64,000 bases of DNA, taken from the NCBI RefSeq assembly GCF_030418305.1, contig NZ_JAUHPX010000002.1, forward strand, positions 372,001 through 436,000, given 5' to 3'. The position numbers and the translations under genes were made by a program. Origin of the DNA: Demequina lignilytica (GTDB lineage: Bacteria; Actinomycetota; Actinomycetes; Actinomycetales; Demequinaceae). The notes under the pieces were generated by a model. It did no database searches and was not told the origin of the DNA. It was given only the letters and a program-made list of their open reading frames with translations. Positions 1-9,188 of the stretch are shown piece by piece (the first letter of the stretch is position 1; each line of letters begins with the position of its first letter).

Positions 1-744
1 TCCGCGGCCGCCGCCGTCACCGCCAAGCCGGTGACCGAGGCCCTCGACGCCGCGATGCTGTCCGCGCTGGCTGACGTCGTGGACGCCGCGACGGCCGCGC
101 TCGACAACTACGACCACACGAAGGCCCTCGAGGTCGCCGAGACCCTGTTCTGGACGTTCTGCGACGACTACCTCGAGCTGGTGAAGACCCGCGCGTACGA
201 CGGCGCCGCGCCCGGCGAGGCCATCGACCCGTTCGCGCCGTGCTCCGAAGGCGCCGCGTCCGCTCGCGCCACGCTGGTGACCGCGCTGGGCGTGTTCCTG
301 CGCCTGTTCGCGCCGGTGCTGCCGTTCGCGACCGAGGAGGTCTGGAGCTGGTACCAGGAGGGCTCGGTGCACCGCGCCGCGTGGCCCGTCTCGGCGCCGG
401 TGCGGGCCGCCGCCGACTCGACGTCGGGGGGCGCGCCGCTGCTGGCCGCCGCCGGCGAGGCACTCTCGGTGCTCCGCAAGGTGAAGTCCGAGGCGAAGGT
501 GTCGCAGCGCACCGAGATCGAGTCGATCGACCTGCTGGTGCCCGAGGCGAAGGTCGCGTTCGTGCGGGCGGCGGAGCCCGACCTGCTCGCGGCCGGCCGG
601 GTGCGGACCATGCAGATCGTGGACGCGGTCGCGGCGCTTGAGCCGGGCGTGGACGGTGAGGCGCCGGAGGACGGCTCGGTCGACGAGATCGCGGATCCGA
701 CGGTGATGCGGACGGAGAACGCGGCTCTGGTCACGGAGGCTTGA
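1..744 (+). CDS. valS: valyl-tRNA synthetase, C-terminal part
   Basis: The frame is open from the first base, so the 5' part lies outside the window. The visible 247 residues form the anticodon-binding helical domain of a class I aminoacyl-tRNA synthetase: helices with DNYDHTKALEVAE and FWTFCDDYLELVKTRAY, then LFAPVLPFATEEVWSW, all typical of ValRS. The enzyme charges tRNA-Val in the cytoplasm. After this domain only a short acidic tail follows, so I see no long C-terminal coiled-coil arm; this fits the shorter ValRS type. The assignment is firm because the WTFCDDY and PFATEEVW blocks are family hallmarks. Confidence 0.93.
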   Translation, partial: SAAAAVTAKPVTEALDAAMLSALADVVDAATAALDNYDHTKALEVAETLFWTFCDDYLELVKTRAYDGAAPGEAIDPFAPCSEGAASARATLVTALGVFLRLFAPVLPFATEEVWSWYQEGSVHRAAWPVSAPVRAAADSTSGGAPLLAAAGEALSVLRKVKSEAKVSQRTEIESIDLLVPEAKVAFVRAAEPDLLAAGRVRTMQIVDAVAALEPGVDGEAPEDGSVDEIADPTVMRTENAALVTEA

Positions 745-764
745 CCCCCCGCCCCTCGGGACGG

Positions 765-1766
765 TCAGCGTCGCATTCCGCCGATCGCTGACCGCTGCGG
801 GGCGCTGTCTGTCGTACGCCTGACCGCGAGCACGTCTCTCACCACCGACCGGCACCACTGCGGCCGCTCGGTGATGTCCGCGTAGGTCAGCCGCACGGTG
901 AGGATGCCCATGCTTGCGAGGATCGCGTCCCGCCGGACGTCGCGTTGACGCTGGTACGGGGTCGAGTGATAGGCGGCGCCGTCGAGCTCCACAGCAGTCA
1001 TGGTCGCCGCGTCGTACATGTCGATCCGGAACAGCTCGCCACGCACCCGCACGCGGTGCTGGCGGACCAGCTGCCCGAACTCCCTCGTGTTGAAGACCCT
1101 CCGCGCACCGTGCTCCTCGAGATGGCTCTCCGCTCCCCGCGCCGCAGCCTCGATGCGGGCGAGCAGCTCTCGACGTGACCTGCACCGAGGCACGCGGGCG
1201 AGCGTGGCAGCGAGCCGGTCAGGCGTGGTCGCACGCGTCGCGATCGCCCGGTACACCACCCGCCCCCGGCTGTCTCGTGGCAGCGTGCCGAACCCGAGGA
1301 CGATCGCCAGGTCACGGGAGACCAGCGTCAGGGACCCGACGCGACCCGCCGTGAGGTTCCAGGTCACGCGTCGGACCCGCACCCACTCGGGACCCCGTGG
1401 CCGGTCCGTGTGGGGAACCACCAGGTCGATCTGCGACGGCGGCGCATCGATCAGGCCCCACACGAACAGCGCGGCCGCGCCCGAGAGCGCCGCGTTCGCG
1501 CCGGCCCACAACAGGGCCGCATCCGCACGGGCGACGAATGAATCGGCGTGCAAGCTCGAGACGTACGCGTCCGGGAGCAGCCTCACGACCTCGCCGCGCT
1601 CGATCGCCGTGCGTGCACGCCGCTCCGAGGACATCGCGACCAGCTCTGCGAGCCGGAAGGCGCGAGGTTCGCGCGCGAGCCGCGCCGCCATCGCCTCGCC
1701 GGGCTGCAGCACCGGTATCGGCCTGAGGTGCGTCATGCACTCGTTGTAGGTCAGCCCGGTCGTCAT
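765..1766 (-). CDS. AbiEi-like / DUF559-type protein of unknown function
   Basis: A 333-residue soluble protein. The N-terminal half (about 35-200) has the look of AbiEi-type antitoxin or transcription-factor-like proteins common in actinobacteria: RARTAIERGEVVRLLPDAYVS is a winged-helix-like start, followed by a region with GAALFVWGLIDAPP. The C-terminal 100 residues resemble DUF559/Vsr-like nuclease folds: an Asp-bearing strand (FRIDMYDAATMTAVELDG), YHSTPYQRQRDVRRDAIL, then a hydrophobic strand (ILTVRLTYADI). No partner toxin lies next to it. Such proteins are frequent lone genes in actinobacteria and their role is not known. An internal ATG at 1736 is an alternative start. It runs convergent to valS with 20 bases between the stops. 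Confidence 0.6.
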   Translation of the reverse strand: MTTGLTYNECMTHLRPIPVLQPGEAMAARLAREPRAFRLAELVAMSSERRARTAIERGEVVRLLPDAYVSSLHADSFVARADAALLWAGANAALSGAAALFVWGLIDAPPSQIDLVVPHTDRPRGPEWVRVRRVTWNLTAGRVGSLTLVSRDLAIVLGFGTLPRDSRGRVVYRAIATRATTPDRLAATLARVPRCRSRRELLARIEAAARGAESHLEEHGARRVFNTREFGQLVRQHRVRVRGELFRIDMYDAATMTAVELDGAAYHSTPYQRQRDVRRDAILASMGILTVRLTYADITERPQWCRSVVRDVLAVRRTTDSAPQRSAIGGMRR

Positions 1767-1913
1767 GAGCGGGGGCCGACACCGCCTGGGGATCGGACCG
1801 GGGCTCGCTCACGCCTGGGGAAACCGAAGCGACGTCGGTGGGTGTCCCCCTTCAGGCGGCAACCTGCCGCAACCGTCCCTGGTTGTCCCCTGGTGAGAGG
1901 GTGCGGGTGCGGG

Positions 1914-3158
1914 TCAGGCCGCGCCGGCCTCCAGGTCGCGGCCCTCGAACGTCGGCTCGCCGCGCCTCAGCACCGTCGCCTCCGTCACCACCACGCGGGA
2001 GATGTCGTCGCGGCCGGGGACCTCGAACATGGTGTCCTGGAGGACCTCCTCCATGATCGCCCGCAGGCCGCGCGCGCCCGTGCCGCGCTCGAGCGCCTGC
2101 TCGGCGATCGCGCGCACTGCGGCCGGCTCGAACTCGAGCTCGACGTTGTCGAGGTCGAACATCCGCTGGTACTGCTTCACCAGCGCGTTCTTGGGCTCGG
2201 TGAGGATCGAGACCATCGCATCGACGTCCAGCGGCGACACCGTGGCGATCACGGGCATCCGGCCGATGAACTCGGGGATCAGCCCGAACTTGTGCAGGTC
2301 GGACGGCGTGACCTGAGAGAACAGGTCGGTGTTGTCCGCCTCCTTGAGCGTCGACCCGAAGCCGATGCCCTTGCGGCCCACACGCGCCGAGATGATCTCC
2401 TCGAGACCCGCGAACGCCCCGCCGAGGATGAACAGCACGTCGGTGGTGTCGATCTGGATGAACTCCTGGTGCGGGTGCTTGCGCCCGCCCTGCGGCGGCA
2501 CCGACGCCACGGAGCCCTCGAGTATCTTGAGCAGCGCCTGCTGCACGCCCTCGCCGGACACGTCGCGGGTGATCGACGGGTTCTCCGCCTTGCGGGCGAC
2601 CTTGTCGATCTCGTCGATGTAGATGATCCCCCGCTGCGCCTTGTCGACGTCGTAGTCAGCCGACTGCAGCAGCTTCAGCAGGATGTTCTCGACGTCCTCG
2701 CCCACATAGCCGGCCTCGGTCAGCGCGGTGGCGTCGGCGATCGCGAACGGCACGTTCAGCATCTTCGCGAGGGTCTGCGCGAGGTAGGTCTTGCCGGTGC
2801 CGGTGGGACCGATGAACAGCACGTTGGACTTGGCGATCTCGATCTGGTCGTCGTCCGCCTTGGTGCGGGTCTCGCCGGCGCGGACGCGCTTGTAGTGGTT
2901 GTACACCGCGACGGACAGCGCCCGCTTCGCCTGGTCCTGGCCCACGATGTACTGCTCGAGGAAGTCGTAGATCTCGCGCGGCTTGGGCAGCTCGGTGAGC
3001 TCGGCCTCGACCTGCTCGGCGAACTCCTCCTCGATGATCTCGTTGCACTCGTCGCAGATGTACACGCCACCGCCCGCGATGAGCTTGCGCACCTGCTTCT
3101 GCGTCTTGCCACAGAACGAGCACTTCAGCAGGTCGCCGCTGTCCGCGGGTCGATTCAT
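1914..3158 (-). CDS. clpX: ATP-dependent Clp protease ATPase subunit ClpX
   Basis: AAA+ unfoldase of 414 residues that recognises tagged proteins and feeds them to ClpP. The N-terminal zinc-binding domain has its four cysteines at 13, 16, 35 and 38. Walker A is GPTGTGKT at about 117-124, Walker B is IIYIDEID, and the pore loop GYVG is present. The ClpP-docking IGF-type loop is seen as KGIGFGS. The start was chosen at the ATG at 3158 because an AGGAG lies 8 bases upstream and the zinc domain begins directly after it. The gene follows clpP2 in the same direction, but a strong hairpin lies between them, so it probably has its own promoter in 3159-3311. Confidence 0.97.
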   Translation of the reverse strand: MNRPADSGDLLKCSFCGKTQKQVRKLIAGGGVYICDECNEIIEEEFAEQVEAELTELPKPREIYDFLEQYIVGQDQAKRALSVAVYNHYKRVRAGETRTKADDDQIEIAKSNVLFIGPTGTGKTYLAQTLAKMLNVPFAIADATALTEAGYVGEDVENILLKLLQSADYDVDKAQRGIIYIDEIDKVARKAENPSITRDVSGEGVQQALLKILEGSVASVPPQGGRKHPHQEFIQIDTTDVLFILGGAFAGLEEIISARVGRKGIGFGSTLKEADNTDLFSQVTPSDLHKFGLIPEFIGRMPVIATVSPLDVDAMVSILTEPKNALVKQYQRMFDLDNVELEFEPAAVRAIAEQALERGTGARGLRAIMEEVLQDTMFEVPGRDDISRVVVTEATVLRRGEPTFEGRDLEAGAA

Positions 3159-3311
3159 CGGGAGTCTCCTCTCACGCCCCTCCAGGCTACCCAGGCGGTG
3201 TGACACGCGCGGGGCGGCGCGCCGGTCCGTCGGGCCCGGAATCCGCCTAGCAGGAAGGACACCAAGCAAGTCAGCCGAATCGTGACCTCCCCGACACGGC
3301 CCGGAAACGCG

Positions 3312-3345
3312 CCGAGGGGCTCCGGCGCGTGCCGGAGCCCCTCGG
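3312..3345 (-). terminator. hairpin terminator after clpP1-clpP2
   Basis: A perfect 15-bp stem (3312-3326 with 3331-3345) and a 4-base loop lie 17 bases past the clpP2 stop. The transcribed strand continues with CGCGTTTCC. It separates clpP1P2 transcription from clpX. Confidence 0.8.
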
Positions 3346-3347
3346 AC

Positions 3348-3360
3348 GGGACGATGCGCG
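3348..3360 (+). repeat. GGGACGATGCGCG repeat copy
   Basis: Exact copy of the 13-base word. It lies two bases past the clpP2 stop codon, between the stop and the terminator stem, and reads CGCGCATCGTCCC in the direction of clpP2. Confidence 0.85.
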
Positions 3361-3362
3361 GG

Positions 3363-4067
3363 TCAGGCGGGCGGCGCGGCCACCGCGGTCGCGCCCTTGC
3401 GCGACTCGAGGACCACGTCGACCAGGCCGTACTCCTTGGCCTGCTCGGCCGAGAGGAACGTGTCGCGCTCGATGTCCTCGCGGACCTTCTCCGGGGTCTG
3501 GCCGGAGTGGTAGGCGAGCGTGTTCTCGAGCCACTCGCGCATGCGGAGCATCTCCTCCGCGTAGATCTCGATGTCCGAGGCCTGGGCGCGGGCGCCGCCC
3601 TCGATGCGCGGCTGGTGGATCATCACGCGGGCGTTGGGCAGCGCGAGGCGCTTGCCGGGCGTGCCCGCCGCGAGCAGCACCGCCGCCGCGGACGCCGCCT
3701 GACCCAGGCACACGGTCTGGATCTCGGGCTTGACGTACTGCATCGTGTCGTAGATCGCGGTCAGCGCGGTCTGCGAGCCGCCGGGCGAGTTGATGTACAG
3801 CGTGATCAGGCGGTCCGGGTCCTGCGACTCGAGCACCAGCAGCTGCGCCATCACGTCGTCAGCCGACGCGTCGTCGATCTGCACGCCGAGGAAGATGATG
3901 CGGTCCTCGAACAGCTTGGCGTAGGGGTCCTGACGCTTGAAGCCGTAGGCGGTCCGCTCCTCGAACTGCGGAAGGATGTATCGCGACGAGGGGGCGTCGT
4001 ACGCCCCGCCGCCGAACGTGCCGGCCGTGCGTCCGGCCGCCTGGAACGCGCGCTGGATCTCGCTCAC
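3363..4067 (-). CDS. clpP2: ATP-dependent Clp protease proteolytic subunit 2
   Basis: Serine peptidase of 234 residues forming one ring of the ClpP1P2 barrel. Catalytic Ser is at 126 in GQAASAAA and His at 151 in RVMIHQP; the acidic residue follows in the ERDTFLS region. A 35-residue extension precedes the core, as is usual for the ClpP2 type of actinobacteria. The GTG start at 4067 is part of a GTGA overlap with the clpP1 stop, so the two are translationally coupled. In actinobacteria the two ClpP types assemble into a mixed complex with ClpX or ClpC1. Confidence 0.95.
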   Translation of the reverse strand: MSEIQRAFQAAGRTAGTFGGGAYDAPSSRYILPQFEERTAYGFKRQDPYAKLFEDRIIFLGVQIDDASADDVMAQLLVLESQDPDRLITLYINSPGGSQTALTAIYDTMQYVKPEIQTVCLGQAASAAAVLLAAGTPGKRLALPNARVMIHQPRIEGGARAQASDIEIYAEEMLRMREWLENTLAYHSGQTPEKVREDIERDTFLSAEQAKEYGLVDVVLESRKGATAVAAPPA

Positions 4068-4678
4068 GCCTTGCCTCCCTGGGACTTGTCGCCGGCCTCG
4101 GCCGCGTGCTTGATGACCTTGTCGACGAAGCCGTACTCGAGCGCCTCGTCCGCGGTGAACCACCGGTCGCGGTCGGCGTCCTTGGTGATCTCCGCGACGG
4201 TCTTGCCGGTCTGCTCGGCGGTCAGCGAGGCGAGCGTCTTCTTCATGTGCATGATGAGCTCGGCGTTGATGCGGATGTCCGTCGCAGTGCCGTAGATGCC
4301 GCCGGAGGGCTGGTGCATCATCACGCGGGCGTGGGGCGTCGCGAAGCGCTTGCCGGGAGCACCGGAGCTCAGCAGGAACTGGCCCATCGACGCCGCCATG
4401 CCCATCGCCACGGTCGCGACATCGGGCTTGATGTACTGCATCGTGTCGTAGATCGCCATGCCCGCCGTGATCGAGCCGCCAGGGCTGTTGATGTAGAGGT
4501 AGATGTCCTGGTCCGGGTCCTCGGCAGCCAGCAGCATCATCTGCGCGCAGATGGCGTTCGCGTTGTCGTCGCGCACCTCGTCGCCCAGCCAGATGATCCG
4601 CTCCCGCAGCAGCCGGTTGAAGATCGAGTCGTTCAAGGCCATCCCGGGCCCGTCGCCTCGTGCGGTGATGTGGTCCAC
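4064..4678 (-). CDS. clpP1: ATP-dependent Clp protease proteolytic subunit 1
   Basis: The second ClpP of the pair, 204 residues. Catalytic Ser is at 97 (GMAASMGQ) and His at 122 (RVMMHQP), with Asp in the KDADRDRWF region. I chose the GTG at 4678 because AGGAGG sits six bases before it; an internal ATG at 4642 would give MALNDSIF but has no good ribosome-binding site. The gene overlaps clpP2 by four bases. Upstream, two DUF4190 genes on the other strand separate it from tig, interrupting the usual tig-clpP order. Confidence 0.95.
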   Translation of the reverse strand: MDHITARGDGPGMALNDSIFNRLLRERIIWLGDEVRDDNANAICAQMMLLAAEDPDQDIYLYINSPGGSITAGMAIYDTMQYIKPDVATVAMGMAASMGQFLLSSGAPGKRFATPHARVMMHQPSGGIYGTATDIRINAELIMHMKKTLASLTAEQTGKTVAEITKDADRDRWFTADEALEYGFVDKVIKHAAEAGDKSQGGKA

Positions 4679-4856
4679 GCCTCTCCTCCTGTCGTGCGTC
4701 CTGCTCGACACTAACGCGACACGAGGACACCCCCATGCCGTTTGACCCCCGTTTTCGCTACGGGGGGAACGATGCGCGGGCCGGGCATGCGGGGCCGCAC
4801 CGGCGGGACTACCGTGGAGATGAGGTCCCCAGAGGCGCTGGCCGAAGGAGGGCATC

Positions 4857-5252
4857 ATGAGCACCTCAGCCGAGACTCCGACCCCGCAGCGAGACGTCGC
4901 GGCGGCACCGTCCCCGGCGCCTCCGCCCCACGCGACCGCGCCGCCCGGCCCCTATCCCCCGCCGCCGTGGCGCGCGAAGAACTGGATGGGCGTCACCTCG
5001 CTCGTGCTGTCGCTGGTAGGTCTCGTCACGGGCGTCACCGCCATCGCCGGCATCGTCTTCGGGCACCTGAGCCTCAACGCCGTCGCCCACGGCGAGGCGG
5101 ACAACCGCAGCGTGGGCCTCGCGGGACTGGTCCTCGGGTACATCCTGCTGGGCCTGAGCATCGTCATCCTCGTGGTCGTGTTCGGCTTCGTCGGCTGGGT
5201 CGTGTCCCAATGCGCCGGGCCCGATCCCGCGTCCTGGTGCACCACCCCGTAG
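4857..5252 (+). CDS. DUF4190-type small membrane protein
   Basis: A 131-residue protein with a proline-rich N-terminal tail (about 1-40) and two hydrophobic segments, at about 45-75 and 85-115. The block [16 protein letters not shown] followed by [18 protein letters not shown] is the DUF4190 signature. It ends with a short tail holding two cysteines. GGAGG precedes the ATG. A related gene follows 130 bases downstream, so this is a tandem pair. The function of the family is not known; members are common in actinobacteria, where the Pro-rich tail should face the cytoplasm. Confidence 0.85.
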   Translation: MSTSAETPTPQRDVAAAPSPAPPPHATAPPGPYPPPPWRAKNWMGVTSLVLSLVGLVTGVTAIAGIVFGHLSLNAVAHGEADNRSVGLAGLVLGYILLGLSIVILVVVFGFVGWVVSQCAGPDPASWCTTP

Positions 5253-5312
5253 CCGCCTCTGCGGCACCGCCAGGGTGAACCCCGAGGTCCGACCCCGCTC
5301 GGATCCACCGAC

Positions 5313-5325
5313 GGGACGATGCGCG
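5313..5325 (+). repeat. GGGACGATGCGCG repeat copy
   Basis: Exact copy of the 13-base word in the gap between the two DUF4190 genes, reading forward towards the second gene. Confidence 0.85.
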
Positions 5326-5382
5326 GCGCACCGCCGCGCAATAGCCTGGAGGCGTCCGGCACCCGAGCACCGAGGAGGGGAC

Positions 5383-5934
5383 GTGTCGACCCAGGACCAG
5401 AACCCGAACCCCCAGGACCCCACGGGGTCCGGGGCGTATCAGCCCGAGCCGAGCGGCGAGGCCGCTCCGGCCGACCCGTACGCGCAGCCGCCCGCCGCGC
5501 CGTACGGCCAGCAGCCCGGCACCACGCCCCCGCCGCCGCCCGGCTCGACACCCCCGCCCCCGCCGGGGTACGGCGCCCCCCAGTACGCGGCACCGCCGGC
5601 GTACGGCGCCCCGCAGTACGCCGCGGCGCCCATGACCACGCCGTACCCGAAGAACTGGATGAACACCACGGGCATGGTGCTCTCCCTGCTCGGCCTCATC
5701 ACGGGCATCACGGCGATCGCCGGCGTCATCTTCGGCCACCTGGGCCTGGCGGCGGTCAAGCGCGGCGAGGCCGACAACCGTGGCCAGGGCGTCGCCGCCC
5801 TGGTGATCGGCTACATCCTGATCGTGCTGGGCATCGTCGCCACCATCGCGATCATCGCCTTCGCCGGCTGGTTCGTGAACGAGTGCGGCGGCGACAACCC
5901 CGCCAGCTGGTGCACCGACCTCGACAGCCAGTAG
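5383..5934 (+). CDS. DUF4190-type membrane protein with long Pro/Tyr/Gln-rich tail
   Basis: A 183-residue paralogue of the preceding gene. The first 85 residues are a low-complexity tail rich in Pro, Tyr, Gln and Gly, with repeated YGAPQYAAPP units. The core then repeats the family pattern: a first membrane segment, TGITAIAGVIFGHLGL, GEADNRGQGVAALVIGYI and a second membrane segment, ending in CGGDNPASWC. That CxxxxPASWC end is shared with the first copy ([10 protein letters not shown]), so both carry a conserved cysteine pair after the second membrane segment. The GTG at 5383 is chosen because GAGGAGGGG precedes it. Function unknown. Confidence 0.83.
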   Translation: MSTQDQNPNPQDPTGSGAYQPEPSGEAAPADPYAQPPAAPYGQQPGTTPPPPPGSTPPPPPGYGAPQYAAPPAYGAPQYAAAPMTTPYPKNWMNTTGMVLSLLGLITGITAIAGVIFGHLGLAAVKRGEADNRGQGVAALVIGYILIVLGIVATIAIIAFAGWFVNECGGDNPASWCTDLDSQ

Positions 5935-5956
5935 CGGCGCCCGCACCGCGGACAGC

Positions 5957-5994
5957 ACAGCGCCCCGGCCACCTCACGGTGACCGGGGCGCTGT
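5957..5994. terminator. bidirectional terminator between DUF4190 gene and tig
   Basis: Inverted repeat 5957-5973 with 5978-5994: a 12-bp outer stem, one mismatch, a 4-bp inner stem and a 4-base loop. It sits between two convergent genes and can serve both. Confidence 0.8.
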
Positions 5995-6009
5995 CGCGTC
6001 TGCGGCTGG

Positions 6010-7341
6010 TTACGCCTCGGCGGTCTCGGCGGCGGCCTCCTCGGCCTCCTCCGACTTCTCGTCCTCGATCGAGCCGATCACGGCGGACAGGTCCACCGCG
6101 GCACCCGCGGTGTCGACCACGGTTGCACGGCGCAGCGCGAAGGCGGTGGCCTTCGAGCGGGCGACCTCGGCGACCATCGCGGGGATCTGGCCGGCCTGCT
6201 CCACCTGCTGGATGAAGGTGCCCGGGTCCATGCCGTACTGGCGCGACGAGTTGATCAGGTAGTCGAGGAGCTCCGACTGCTCGACCTCGATGTCCAGGTC
6301 GTCCGCGAGCTGGTCGAGCAGGATCTGCGTGCGCAGGGCCTTGGTCGCCTCCTCGGTGACCTCGGCGCGGTGCTCGTCGTCCTCGAGGCGGTTCTCGTTC
6401 TCGAGGTGGTTGTGGACCTCGGTCTCGATGACCTTCTTGGGGAGCTCGAACTCGGTGGCCTCGGTCAGCTTCTCGAGGAGCTGCTCGCGGGCCTCCATGG
6501 CCTGGTTGTTCGTCTTGATGCGCGCGGCCTGCTCGGTGAGGTCCTCGCGGAGCTCCTCGATGGTGTCGAACTCGGAGGCGAGCTGCGCGAAGTCGTCGTC
6601 GGCCGCGGGGAGCTCGCGGGCCTTCACCGCGGTCACCGTGACGGTGATCTGGGCGGTCTCGCCGGCGTGGTCGCCCGCGGCGAGCGGGCCCTCGTAGGTG
6701 GTGGTCTCGTCGGCGGACAGGCCGGTGATCGCCTCGTCGATGCCCGCGAGCATGTTGCCCGCACCGATCTGGTACGAGGTGCCCTGGACCGAGTCGATGG
6801 TCTCGCCGTCGATCACGGCGGTGAGGTCGATGGTGACGAAGTCGCCATCGGCGGCCGGGCGGTCGACCGAGACCAGGGTGCCGAAGCGCTCGCGGAGCGC
6901 GTCGAGGCGCTCGTTGACGTCCTCGTCGGAGACGGCGACCGGCTCGACCTCGATGGTGAGGTCGGCGGCGGCGGGCAGGGTCACCTCGGGGCGGACCTCG
7001 ACCACGGCGGTGAACTCGAGGCCCTCGTCGCCGGCGACCACACCGGGGATCTTGGTGACCTCGACCTCGGGCTGGCCGAAGGGGCGGATGCCCGACTCCT
7101 TGACGGCCTCCGAGTACCAGCCGGGCAGGCCGTCGTTGACGGCGTGCTCGATGATCGCGCCCTTGCCCACGCGCTGCTCCAGCACCTTCGCCGGGACCTT
7201 GCCCTTGCGGAAGCCGGGGATCTGCACCTGCTTGCCCACGTGCTCGTAGGCGTGCTCCATGGAGGGCTTGAGGTCCTCCTCGGTGAGGTTGACCGTCAGC
7301 TTGACGGTCGTGGCGTCGATCTTCTCGAGGGCGCTGGTCAC
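6010..7341 (-). CDS. tig: trigger factor
   Basis: Ribosome-associated chaperone and prolyl isomerase, 443 residues. The N-terminal ribosome-binding domain contains the tail-loop signature as QIPGFRKGKVP. The PPIase domain follows at about 150-245 and the helical C-terminal arms after it. The C-terminal end is very acidic and alanine-rich. I chose the GTG at 7341 (product starts TSALEKIDATTVKL after the initiator) because AGGAG precedes it and the family begins there. It receives nascent chains and lies near clpP1P2, a common arrangement. Confidence 0.96.
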   Translation of the reverse strand: MTSALEKIDATTVKLTVNLTEEDLKPSMEHAYEHVGKQVQIPGFRKGKVPAKVLEQRVGKGAIIEHAVNDGLPGWYSEAVKESGIRPFGQPEVEVTKIPGVVAGDEGLEFTAVVEVRPEVTLPAAADLTIEVEPVAVSDEDVNERLDALRERFGTLVSVDRPAADGDFVTIDLTAVIDGETIDSVQGTSYQIGAGNMLAGIDEAITGLSADETTTYEGPLAAGDHAGETAQITVTVTAVKARELPAADDDFAQLASEFDTIEELREDLTEQAARIKTNNQAMEAREQLLEKLTEATEFELPKKVIETEVHNHLENENRLEDDEHRAEVTEEATKALRTQILLDQLADDLDIEVEQSELLDYLINSSRQYGMDPGTFIQQVEQAGQIPAMVAEVARSKATAFALRRATVVDTAGAAVDLSAVIGSIEDEKSEEAEEAAAETAEA

Positions 7342-7487
7342 TGCTACTCCTGAATGGTGGGGTGTGGGGCCCGCGGGTGCTCCGTCGGCTCCCGGTGGTC
7401 GGGCAACCCCACAAGCGTACCCGCCATACGCGAACGACCCAATTCGAACCGGACGATGCCCGGGAGCCTCGCGCACGAGTCGTCGCC

Positions 7488-7519
7488 TTGACATTTGTAC
7501 ATCAGCCACTTAAATAAGT
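7488..7519 (+). promoter_or_regulatory. marR promoter with overlapping palindrome
   Basis: A perfect TTGACA (7488-7493), a 17-base spacer and TAAATA (7511-7516) end eight bases before the marR ATG, so the transcript would start at or next to the start codon. The palindrome ACTTA-aa-TAAGT (7508-7519) covers the -10 box, a good place for autorepression by the MarR protein. Confidence 0.7.
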
Positions 7520-7524
7520 TGCTT

Positions 7525-7950
7525 ATGGAAAACCGTCGCCGCGTGATCGTCGAGCTCGTCGCCCAGACCCAGCGCCTGACCCGTCTCGCCGCGCAGGCCA
7601 CGGGCAACTCCACGCCCGCGTCGTCGTGGCGCCTGCTGTCGATCCTCGACCGCGAGGGGCCCCAGCGCATCGGCACCCTCGCGGCCGCCGTGCGCGTGAG
7701 CCAGCCGGCGCTCACCCAGATCGCCCAGCAGCTGACCGAGCAGGGCCTCGTCGTGAAGGGGCCCGACCCTGACGACGCACGCGCCGCCATCCTCACCCTC
7801 ACGGATGAGGGCCGCGTCGCGATCGCCGACTGGCGTGCCGAGCTCGGCGGCGCCCTCTCCCCCTACTTCTCCGGACTCGACGCCGACGCGTGGGAGCACC
7901 TCGCCGCGACCGTCGAGATCCTCACCGCTCTCGACAAGGAGTCCCTATGA
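7525..7950 (+). CDS. MarR-family transcriptional regulator
   Basis: A 141-residue winged-helix regulator. The DNA-binding domain is visible as RIGTLAAAVRVSQPALTQIAQQLTEQGLV (helix-turn-helix plus wing start), then DPDDARAAILTLTDEG, the beta-wing typical of MarR. Dimer helices lie at both ends. No ribosome-binding site precedes ATG 7525 and the promoter fits a leaderless message. The gene overlaps the following transporter by four bases (ATGA), so it most likely controls that exporter and itself. The ligand cannot be told from sequence. Confidence 0.88.
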   Translation: MENRRRVIVELVAQTQRLTRLAAQATGNSTPASSWRLLSILDREGPQRIGTLAAAVRVSQPALTQIAQQLTEQGLVVKGPDPDDARAAILTLTDEGRVAIADWRAELGGALSPYFSGLDADAWEHLAATVEILTALDKESL

Positions 7951-9182
7951 GCCGCTCCCCCGCCACCTCCAGCCTGCTGCACCAGCCCCGCGCGGTCTGG
8001 GCCGTCGCGTTCGCCGCGGTCATCGCCTTCATGGGCATCGGCCTGGTCGACCCGATCCTCCCCGCCATCTCCGCGCAGCTCGACGCGAGCCCCACGCAGG
8101 CGGAGCTGCTGTTCACCTCGTACCTGCTGGTCACCGGGCTCGCGATGCTGGTGACCAGCTGGGTGTCTGGACGGATCGGCGCGCGCCGGACGCTGCTCAT
8201 CGGGCTAGGGCTGGTGGTGGTGTTCGCCGCCTGCGCGGGCGCCGCGGGAGACGTGAACACCATCATCGGGCTGCGCGCCGGCTGGGGCCTGGGCAACGCG
8301 CTGTTCATCTCGACGGCGCTCGCCACCATCGTCGGCGCGGCAGCCGGCGGCGCCGGGAACGCGATCATCCTCTACGAGGCCGCGCTGGGGCTCGGCATCG
8401 CGATCGGCCCGCTGCTCGGCGGGTTGCTGGGCGAGGTCAGCTGGCGCGCCCCGTTCTTCGGCACGGCGGCGTTGATGGCGATCGCGTTCGTCGCGCTGCT
8501 CGTGATGCTCAGGGACGACACCACCCCGCGGGTCCGGGTGCCGCTGCGCGCGCCGTTCTCGGCGCTGCGCCGCGAGCGGGGCCTGCGCCGCCTCGCGGTG
8601 ACCGCGGTGCTGTACAACATCGGCTTCTTCACCCTGCTCGCGTACACGCCCTTCCCCCTGGGCTTCGGCGCCATCGAGCTGGGGCTGACGTTCTTCGGGT
8701 GGGGCGTGGGCGTGGCCGTCACGTCGGTGTGGGTGGCACCCCTCCTGACCGCGCGCTACCGCCGCACCAGCGTGCTCGCCGTCACGCTCGCCCTCCTCTC
8801 CGCGGACCTCCTCGCGGCGGCGGCGGCCGTCGGCTCGCCGGCGGCGCTCGTGGTCTGCGTGGTGGTCGGCGGCCTGCTGCTGGGCGTGCTCAACACGGTC
8901 TTCACCGAGGCCGTCATGGAGGCCACCGACCTCCCCCGCACGGTCGCCTCCTCCGCTTACTCGTCGGTGCGCTTCCTCGGCGGAGCGGTCGCGCCGCCGC
9001 TCGCGGCCTGGCTGGCGTCGCAGGCGGGCGACTGGCTGCCCTACACGGTCGCGGCCGCGGCCGTCCTCGCCGGCGCGATCGTGGTGCGCGCCTCCCGTGA
9101 CCTGCTCGCACGCGTCGACGCGCACCTCGCCGAGAGCCCCGCGGTCGAGGCCGTCGCGATCTCCGTGGGCGATGCCGCGTAG
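7947..9182 (+). CDS. MFS drug-type exporter
   Basis: A 411-residue integral membrane protein with about 12 hydrophobic segments. It starts with FMGIGLVDPILPAISAQL, the first helix pattern of drug:H+ antiporters, and has the loop after helix 2 as GRIGARRTLLIG, close to the MFS motif A. It is co-transcribed with the MarR gene through an ATGA overlap, with AAGGAG five bases before the start. By family and context it is an efflux pump for a small toxic compound; the substrate is not predictable. The stop lies six bases from the end of the convergent neighbour. Confidence 0.88.
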   Translation: MSRSPATSSLLHQPRAVWAVAFAAVIAFMGIGLVDPILPAISAQLDASPTQAELLFTSYLLVTGLAMLVTSWVSGRIGARRTLLIGLGLVVVFAACAGAAGDVNTIIGLRAGWGLGNALFISTALATIVGAAAGGAGNAIILYEAALGLGIAIGPLLGGLLGEVSWRAPFFGTAALMAIAFVALLVMLRDDTTPRVRVPLRAPFSALRRERGLRRLAVTAVLYNIGFFTLLAYTPFPLGFGAIELGLTFFGWGVGVAVTSVWVAPLLTARYRRTSVLAVTLALLSADLLAAAAAVGSPAALVVCVVVGGLLLGVLNTVFTEAVMEATDLPRTVASSAYSSVRFLGGAVAPPLAAWLASQAGDWLPYTVAAAAVLAGAIVVRASRDLLARVDAHLAESPAVEAVAISVGDAA

Positions 9183-9188
9183 CGCCGC

